Source of the DNA: an uncultured Eubacteriales bacterium
Lineage (GTDB): Bacteria; Bacillota; Clostridia; Oscillospirales; Oscillospiraceae
Assembly: GCA_900551495.1 (NCBI GenBank)
Contig: URWG01000053.1
Coordinates: 1 to 11,171, forward strand
Length of the DNA: 11,171 nucleotides
Direction of reading: 5' to 3'
Shown here: positions 7,192 through 11,171 of the stretch, piece after piece
Numbering within the stretch: position 1 is the stretch's first letter
Layout of the letters: each line of letters opens with the position of its first letter
Position numbers and translations under genes: made by a program
The notes under the pieces: model-generated
Database searches by the model: none
The model's input: only the letters and a program-made list of their open reading frames with translations
Told to the model about the DNA's origin: nothing

Positions 7192-7213
7192 CCGTCGTTT
7201 TTTGTGCTACAAT
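7185..7213 (+). promoter_or_regulatory. Sigma-A promoter of the exonuclease gene
   Basis: Plus strand: -35 TTGTCA (7185-7190), 17-base spacer, -10 TACAAT (7208-7213). The start would be near 7220, giving a leader of about 30 bases that includes the ribosome binding site GGGAGG (7235-7240). It is divergent from, and physically interlocked with, the thiT promoter. Confidence 0.8.
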
Positions 7214-7249
7214 GTAGAAAAATTGAGATTCCGAGGGAGGAAACGAATC

Positions 7250-7927
7250 ATGGGACTGGAGGCACATTGCAGCTCGCTGCTCGTTTTGGACACGGAGACC
7301 AGCGGCTTGAGCTTTTCCGGCGACGAAATCATTGAATTTGCCGCGTCAAAGCTCATTTGGCAGGACGGTGCATGGGTCAGCGCGGCGGAGGCGGACGAAT
7401 TTATCCGCACAACAAACGACCGCAAGCTCCCGCCGAAGATCACGGAGCTGACGGGCATTACGGACGAAATACTGCTGGAGGAGGGCATCTCCAAACGGGC
7501 GATCTGCTCCCTGCTGGCGCAGCTACTGACGCCCGACACCATGATCGTCGCCTATAACGCACAGTTTGACCTGCTGTTTCTCTACCATCTGCTCGACCGC
7601 CACGGCGACGCGCGGCTGCTGCGGGACAAGCCGAAGCTTGACCTGCTGACCGTCTACCGCGACCGCCGCCCCTATCCGCATCGGCTCTGTAACGCGATCG
7701 AGGCATACGGCTTGCAGGACCGCGTGCAGAATTCGCACCGTGCCATCGACGATGTGCGCGCGACCGTCGAGGTCCTTCGCGCCATGACGGAGGAGCGCGA
7801 CGATCTGGCGCAGTACATCAATCTGTTCGGCTACAGCCCGAAATACGGCGTTTCCGGTCCGCGCATCTCCTCGGTGCGCTACCTCCCGCAGGGCTATGAG
7901 GCGACCGCCCCGCTCTACGAGGGTTAA
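7250..7927 (+). CDS. DEDDh-family 3'-5' exonuclease (DnaQ-like)
   Basis: A 225-residue DnaQ/ribonuclease-T superfamily exonuclease. All catalytic residues are visible: D14 and E16 in 'LDTETSGL' (Exo I), D107 in 'AYNAQFDLLFL' with N103 (Exo II), and H163/D168 in 'SHRAIDDVRAT' (Exo III, DEDDh type). The region 'LPPKITELTGITDEILLEEG' (60-79) is the usual family segment between Exo I and II. The ATG at 7250 follows GGGAGG at 9 bases; the frame stays open further upstream but that part covers the promoter and riboswitch. The domain is free-standing, not fused to a polymerase or helicase, so it may proofread, repair or trim nucleic acid; which one is not readable from sequence. About 45 C-terminal residues after the nuclease core are not assigned. 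Confidence 0.92.
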   Translation: MGLEAHCSSLLVLDTETSGLSFSGDEIIEFAASKLIWQDGAWVSAAEADEFIRTTNDRKLPPKITELTGITDEILLEEGISKRAICSLLAQLLTPDTMIVAYNAQFDLLFLYHLLDRHGDARLLRDKPKLDLLTVYRDRRPYPHRLCNAIEAYGLQDRVQNSHRAIDDVRATVEVLRAMTEERDDLAQYINLFGYSPKYGVSGPRISSVRYLPQGYEATAPLYEG

Positions 7928-7944
7928 ACTCGGATTTTTTACGT

Positions 7945-7993
7945 CGGCAGCCCGCAAAAGGGAAAATTTTTTCCAACCTTTTTGCGGCTGCCG
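7945..7993. repeat. Long imperfect palindrome overlapping promoter A
   Basis: The left arm (7945-7961) and right arm (7977-7993) are complementary except for a one-base C bulge and one A/T length difference, closing a 15-base A/T-rich loop that itself contains GGAAAA/TTTTCC. The right arm includes the end of the -35 element and the spacer of the ECF-like promoter before the permease gene. As RNA read from the exonuclease gene it would fold stably, but no T-run follows, so it is a poor terminator. Confidence 0.7.
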
Positions 7994-8000
7994 CGTGTAA
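7973..8000 (+). promoter_or_regulatory. ECF-sigma-like promoter, copy A (before EamA permease)
   Basis: CCAACCTTTTT (AACC at 7975-7978) and GCGTGTAA (CGTG at 7994-7997) are 15 bases apart. AAC in the -35 and CGT in the -10 are typical of extracytoplasmic-function sigma promoters. The predicted start near 8005 leaves a leader of about 27 bases with AAGGAAAGG before the ATG at 8032. The same elements with the same spacing recur at 8896 and 9736. Confidence 0.65.
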
Positions 8001-8031
8001 TTTTAACGATAAATAAGGAAAGGCGATCGTT

Positions 8032-8892
8032 ATGTGGGTGTTTTTTGCGTTCGGCTCGGCATTGTTTGCCGGTTTGACGGCGATTTTGGCAAAATGCGGG
8101 ATTCGAAAAACGGATTCCGACATCGCGACGGCGATCCGTACCGTTGTGGTGCTGCTCTTCTCGTGGCTGATGGTGTGGATCGTCGGTTCCGCGCCGACGA
8201 TCACGACGCTCAGCGCAAAAACGTGGGTCTTTCTGATCCTCTCGGGTGTCGCGACCGGCGCCTCGTGGCTGTGCTATTTTCGGGCTTTGCAGCTCGGCGA
8301 CGTCAACAAGGTCGTTCCCATCGACAAATCCTCGACCGTTCTGACCATTCTGCTGGCGCTGATCTTCCTCGGCGAGCCGATCTCGTGGGTCAAGGGCGCA
8401 GCCGTCGTTCTGATCGGTGTCGGCACCTTCCTGATGATTGAGAAGAAAGCGGTCACCGGCGAGAAGCAGGAGAAAAAGCGCTGGCTCCTGTACGCGCTGC
8501 TCTCCGCCGTTTTCGCCGCTCTGACCTCCATTCTCGGCAAGATCGGCATTGAGGGCGTGGAGTCCAATTTGGGCACCGCCATCCGCACCGGCGTTGTGCT
8601 GGTCATGGCATGGCTGATCGTGTTCCTCAAGGGCAAGACGCTCTCCCTTCGCTCCGTCCCGAAAAAGGAGCTGGGCTTCATCTGCCTGTCCGGTCTTGCC
8701 ACGGGCGGCTCGTGGCTGTGCTACTATAAGGCATTGCAGGACGGGCTTGCCAGCGTGGTCGTGCCCATCGACAAACTGAGCATCTTAGTCTCCATCGGCT
8801 TCTCCGCTTTGGTATTCAAGGAGCGCCTGTCGAAAAAATCGGCGCTCGGACTGGTGCTGATCGTCGGCGGAACGCTGATGATGCTGATTTAA
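8032..8892 (+). CDS. EamA/DMT-superfamily permease
   Basis: A 286-residue membrane protein made of two homologous EamA halves (about 1-137 and 150-286), each with about five hydrophobic helices; this is the standard 10-TM drug/metabolite transporter layout. The internal duplication is plain: 'GLTAILAKCGI' against 'ALTSILGKIGI', 'ATAIRTVVVLL' against 'GTAIRTGVVLV', and 'ASWLCYFRALQ...VVPIDKSS' against 'GSWLCYYKALQ...VVPIDKLS'. A short charged loop (138-150) joins the halves. Such proteins export or exchange small metabolites; the substrate cannot be predicted here. The ATG at 8032 follows AAGGAAAGG at 8 bases. No terminator separates it from the next gene, which continues in the same frame after the TAA stop. 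Confidence 0.93.
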   Translation: MWVFFAFGSALFAGLTAILAKCGIRKTDSDIATAIRTVVVLLFSWLMVWIVGSAPTITTLSAKTWVFLILSGVATGASWLCYFRALQLGDVNKVVPIDKSSTVLTILLALIFLGEPISWVKGAAVVLIGVGTFLMIEKKAVTGEKQEKKRWLLYALLSAVFAALTSILGKIGIEGVESNLGTAIRTGVVLVMAWLIVFLKGKTLSLRSVPKKELGFICLSGLATGGSWLCYYKALQDGLASVVVPIDKLSILVSIGFSALVFKERLSKKSALGLVLIVGGTLMMLI

Positions 8893-8895
8893 GCG

Positions 8896-8923
8896 CCAAC
8901 CTTTTTGCACGTCTCGCGTGTAA
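8896..8923 (+). promoter_or_regulatory. ECF-sigma-like promoter, copy B (before zinc-ribbon membrane protein)
   Basis: CCAACCTTTTTGC (AACC 8898-8901) and GCGTGTAA (CGTG 8917-8920), again 15 bases apart. It begins 4 bases after the permease stop. It runs straight into open reading frame with no leader or good start codon, unlike copies A and C, which suggests that sequence downstream of it has been lost. Confidence 0.65.
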
Positions 8924-9684
8924 CCAAGTTGGAGGACGCGAAGGACGCCGCCGCACTGCAAACGGCAGCGGAGCAGACCGCGGCAGCCTCGGCGGATGTG
9001 GTGGACGTTCTGGTCGTTGACGGAACGAATCAAGTAATCTATTCCGCGAAGAATTCGGAATTTGCCGCCGGAACGTTTGCGCCGGTCAAGGCGGGCAGTG
9101 AGAAAAAGTATCTTGTCTCCTCCGCGCATCCCGACGCCGTGTTCCAGTACGTCAAGAGCGACGAATTTATGCTGAATTCCATCATCAACAAGGATTTCGG
9201 CAAGATCCGCACGGATTATGACGACGACAGCGCCTTTGAAAGCAGCCTCGCGGAAAAATCGATTTATATGCTCAGCCGCGTCGGCGTGCATCACAGCGAC
9301 AGCACGGTCTACGTCATCACCGTCCCCACCACCGTCTCCGGCGGTTCGACCGCTCTCAAGATTTCGGCAGCGGTCGCGGTCCTGTTCTTCTGCGTGTACT
9401 GGGTCCTGATCGCGCTTTGGATGTATCGCGACGCATCGAAGTGCAAGCTCTCGCCGCTCTGCTGGGGCTTGATCGGGCTGTTTACCAACCTGATTGGTCT
9501 GATCGTCTATAAAATTTATAAGCGCAGCATGGCGGTCTGCACCTCCTGCGGCGCGGCACAGAGCGCCGGGCATCTTTACTGCTCGTTCTGCGGCGCACAG
9601 CTCGGCAACCGCTGCGAAAAGTGCGGCGGCAAGGTCAGCGCAAAGGACAGCTTCTGCCACCACTGCGGCAATCAGATCAAATAA
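8905..9684 (+). CDS. Double zinc-ribbon membrane protein, probably missing its N-terminus
   Basis: The open frame encodes up to 259 residues from a TTG at 8905. From the N-terminus: an Ala-rich helix (about 8-30); an alpha/beta region (about 31-145, with 'VVDVLVVDGTNQVIYSA') that looks like a small extracytoplasmic sensor-type domain; two hydrophobic segments (about 151-174 and 185-205) with a short loop; then two zinc ribbons at the C-terminus (C212/C215/C226/C229 and C237/C240/C251/C254). For the first region to be outside and the ribbons inside, an N-terminal membrane anchor would be expected, but none is present. None of the possible starts (TTG 8905, TTG 8929, GTG 8998/9001, ATG 9169) has a convincing ribosome binding site, and the two TTG codons lie in or beside promoter B. 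Either a 5' truncation (pseudogene) or a gene with an unusual start. Function not recognised. Confidence 0.6.
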   Translation: MHVSRVTKLEDAKDAAALQTAAEQTAAASADVVDVLVVDGTNQVIYSAKNSEFAAGTFAPVKAGSEKKYLVSSAHPDAVFQYVKSDEFMLNSIINKDFGKIRTDYDDDSAFESSLAEKSIYMLSRVGVHHSDSTVYVITVPTTVSGGSTALKISAAVAVLFFCVYWVLIALWMYRDASKCKLSPLCWGLIGLFTNLIGLIVYKIYKRSMAVCTSCGAAQSAGHLYCSFCGAQLGNRCEKCGGKVSAKDSFCHHCGNQIK

Positions 9685-9704
9685 ACCGTAATTTGTAAAT
9701 CAAA

Positions 9705-9735
9705 ACCGACCTCCGATATTCGGAGGTCGGTTTTT
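9705..9735 (+). terminator. Rho-independent terminator after the zinc-ribbon gene
   Basis: A perfect 12-bp stem, ACCGACCTCCGA (9705-9716) with TCGGAGGTCGGT (9720-9731), has a TAT loop and is followed by TTTT. Four A precede the stem, so it could work in both directions. Its T-run merges into the -35 of promoter C, insulating the glycosyltransferase gene from upstream transcription. Confidence 0.92.
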
Positions 9736-9763
9736 CCAACCTTTCGACATTTCTTGCGTGAAA
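9736..9763 (+). promoter_or_regulatory. ECF-sigma-like promoter, copy C (before glycosyltransferase)
   Basis: CCAACCTTT (AACC 9738-9741) and GCGTGAAA (CGTG 9757-9760), 15 bases apart as in copies A and B. The predicted start near 9768 gives a leader of about 50 bases before the ATG at 9820. The spacer sequence differs from the other copies, so conservation is limited to the presumed contact elements. Confidence 0.65.
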
Positions 9764-9819
9764 GAAGCGGAAGCAAAAAAACGCAAGCTAAGGGACCCGC
9801 CGCCTGTGAGGAACGAAAG

Positions 9820-11046
9820 ATGGAAACGATCAAAATTATTAACTACGTCATCATGGTGATATTCTTCGCCTGCTACGCCTACCAATTCTTTTACATACCC
9901 GTTGCGCTGCTGAAAAAGAAGAAGCAGCCGTCGTCGGAGGGTACGCCCCACCGCTTCGCCGTTTTGATCGCCGCGCGGAACGAGGAGGCAGTGATCGGCA
10001 ACCTGATCGACAGCCTGAAGCGGCAGACCTATCCCGCCGAACGGTTCGCGATCTATGTGGTGGCGGACAACTGCACCGACCGCACCGCGGACGTCGCGCA
10101 CGAGCACGGCGCGAAAGTGGTACGACGCTTTGACCGCAACCGCATCGGGAAGGGCTTCGCGCTGCATTACCTGCTGCGGCGCATCAAGAAGCAGTACGAC
10201 GCCTATCTCGTCTTTGACGCGGACAATGTCGTCGATCCGAACTACATTCGGGAGATCAACAAGACCTTTTCCGACGGCTATGACATCGTTACGAGCTACC
10301 GCAACTCCAAAAACTACGGCGACAACTGGATCTCGGCGGGCTACGGGCTGTGGTTTCTGCGGGAGGCGCAGTACCTCAACCGTCCGCGGGCGCTGCTCGG
10401 CGCGAGCTGCGGCGTATCGGGCACGGGCCTTCTGTTCTCCCGCCGCATTTTGGAGCAGTGCGGCGGCTGGAACTTCTTCCTGCTGACGGAGGACATTGAA
10501 TTCACCGCGCACAATATCATTGGCGGTGAGAAGATCGGCTACTGCCCGACCGCCGTATTCTACGACGAGCAGCCCACCGGCTTCCGTCCGTCCGTCCGTC
10601 AGAGAGTTCGCTGGGTGCAGGGGTATTTGCAGGTGCTGCGCTGCTACGGCGGCAGGCTGCTGAAGGGCTGCTTCCGCGGGAGCTTTTCCTGCTTTGATAT
10701 GCTGATGAATATTGCGCCCGCGGCAATTTTGGCATGGGTCAGTGTGCTGATCAACCTGTTTTCCGCCGTCGTCTGCTTTGCAAACGGCGCGGCGGTGCTT
10801 ACGGTAGTCAGCTCCGTCGGGCAGAGCCTTTTGAATCTGTGTCTGACGGTGTTCGTCCTCGGCTTGATTACAACGCTCAGCGAGTGGCGGCAAATTCGCT
10901 GCTCGACAGGCAGGAAGCTCCTGTCCGTGCTGACGTTTCCGCTGTTTATGCTGACCTATCTGCCCGTCACGGTCGCTGCACTCGTGTGCAAATCGGGCTG
11001 GAAGCCCATCGAGCACAGGAAAAGCGTCTCGGTACAGGACCTATAA
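9820..11046 (+). CDS. Membrane family 2 glycosyltransferase, processive type
   Basis: A 408-residue inner-membrane GT2 enzyme, expected to move sugar units from a nucleotide sugar onto a growing glycan. N-terminal TM helix about 7-31, then a cytosolic GT-A domain: 'VLIAARNEE' (48-56), 'ADNCTD' (82-87), the metal/nucleotide motif 'FDADN' (132-136), the acceptor-site 'TED' (223-225), and Q261-R-V-R-W265, the QxxRW signature of processive enzymes such as cellulose, hyaluronan and poly-GlcNAc synthases. About three TM helices follow (roughly 295-321, 328-352, 369-391). The ATG at 9820 has GAGGAA with 6 bases spacing; an upstream GTG at 9754 in the same frame lies on top of promoter C and is rejected. 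No polymer-export, deacetylase or PilZ gene is adjacent, so the product is unknown. Confidence 0.93.
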   Translation: METIKIINYVIMVIFFACYAYQFFYIPVALLKKKKQPSSEGTPHRFAVLIAARNEEAVIGNLIDSLKRQTYPAERFAIYVVADNCTDRTADVAHEHGAKVVRRFDRNRIGKGFALHYLLRRIKKQYDAYLVFDADNVVDPNYIREINKTFSDGYDIVTSYRNSKNYGDNWISAGYGLWFLREAQYLNRPRALLGASCGVSGTGLLFSRRILEQCGGWNFFLLTEDIEFTAHNIIGGEKIGYCPTAVFYDEQPTGFRPSVRQRVRWVQGYLQVLRCYGGRLLKGCFRGSFSCFDMLMNIAPAAILAWVSVLINLFSAVVCFANGAAVLTVVSSVGQSLLNLCLTVFVLGLITTLSEWRQIRCSTGRKLLSVLTFPLFMLTYLPVTVAALVCKSGWKPIEHRKSVSVQDL

Positions 11047-11054
11047 AAAGCAAA

Positions 11055-11090
11055 CCGGTCTGCGAAGCGTATCGCAGACCGGTGCTTTAT
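11055..11090. terminator. Bidirectional terminator between convergent genes
   Basis: CCGGTCTGCGA (11055-11065) pairs with TCGCAGACCGG (11072-11082) around a 6-base loop. Outside it AAAGCA and TGCTTT can add pairs past an AA bulge. T-rich sequence follows on both strands (TGCTTTATTTATT on plus, TTTGCTTTTTATAG on minus). It serves the glycosyltransferase gene and the convergent gene on the right. Confidence 0.9.
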
Positions 11091-11171
11091 TTATTCGACA
11101 AGGATCGCCTTATGATAGACCTTCTTGCCCTTGCGGAGCTTGACGCCCGCCTTGAGCTGCTCGGCGGTAAA
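11091..11171 (-). CDS. tyrS: C-terminal end of probable tyrosyl-tRNA synthetase (partial)
   Basis: Minus-strand open frame entering from the right edge and ending in TAA (11091-11093). The last 26 residues read FTAEQLKAGVKLRKGKKVYH followed by KAILVE. This matches the end of the S4-like RNA-binding domain of bacterial TyrS ('...DLKxGVxLRKGKKxYHK...'). Only the tail is in the window, so the call relies on this short recognisable stretch. Confidence 0.65.
   Translation of the reverse strand, partial: FTAEQLKAGVKLRKGKKVYHKAILVE

Noticed and set aside
8890..8892. Stop-codon read-through fusing the permease to the zinc-ribbon protein
   Set aside because: The shared frame is striking, but the permease is full length at its stop, TAA is the least leaky stop, and promoter B lies between. 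Coincidence after a deletion is simpler.
8785..9663. Minus-strand frame opposite the zinc-ribbon membrane gene
   Set aside because: No domain is recognisable. The plus strand encodes two well-formed zinc ribbons and two membrane segments in the same interval.
9700..11016. Minus-strand frame opposite the glycosyltransferase
   Set aside because: It runs through a perfect terminator and promoter C and lacks motifs; the plus-strand GT2 motifs are complete.
1..11171. CRISPR array, insertion sequence, tRNA or phage genes
   Set aside because: No regularly spaced direct repeats, transposase or integrase motifs, or tRNA-like folds were seen by eye on either strand.

Overview
The window looks like chromosomal DNA of a GC-rich clostridial Firmicute, most likely a gut Oscillospiraceae-type bacterium. 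The evidence is strong GGAGG-type ribosome binding sites, a thiamine ECF-transporter S component (ThiT) under a TPP riboswitch, a clostridial-style SecA ending in a SEC-C zinc motif, and short hairpin repeats of a kind common in such genomes. The genus cannot be fixed from the sequence alone. There are nine protein genes (one cut by the window edge). I see no tRNA, rRNA, CRISPR array, insertion sequence or phage gene.

Left half (1-7000, all minus strand). The first ~113 bases hold a REP-like repeat and a terminator hairpin. Next comes a tight operon transcribed right to left: secA (protein export motor), pgeF (YfiH/LACC1-type multicopper enzyme) and an orphan family-5 solute-binding lipoprotein, joined by two 4-base stop/start overlaps. 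The secA promoter and a leader carrying a hairpin repeat fill 5260-5506. Upstream lies a membrane protein with a zinc ribbon, one transmembrane helix, a coiled coil and a C-terminal Cys/His motif. It has its own sigma-A promoter directly behind thiT. thiT is preceded by a complete TPP riboswitch with an attenuator-type terminator.

Middle (7140-7250). Two near-consensus sigma-A promoters fire in opposite directions from one shared -35 element (TTGTCAA): one leftward into the riboswitch-thiT transcript, one rightward into a DEDDh 3'-5' exonuclease.

Right half (7250-11046, plus strand). The exonuclease is followed by an EamA-type permease, a double-zinc-ribbon membrane protein that seems to lack its N-terminus, and a processive-type family 2 glycosyltransferase. 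The most notable signal is here. A nearly identical promoter-like sequence, CCAACCTTT followed by GCGTG(T/A)AA with exactly 15 bases between AACC and CGTG, occurs once before each of these last three genes and was not seen elsewhere in the window. It resembles an ECF sigma factor promoter, so the three genes may form a small envelope-related regulon whose sigma factor is encoded elsewhere. The window ends with a bidirectional terminator and the last codons of a convergent gene that looks like tyrS.
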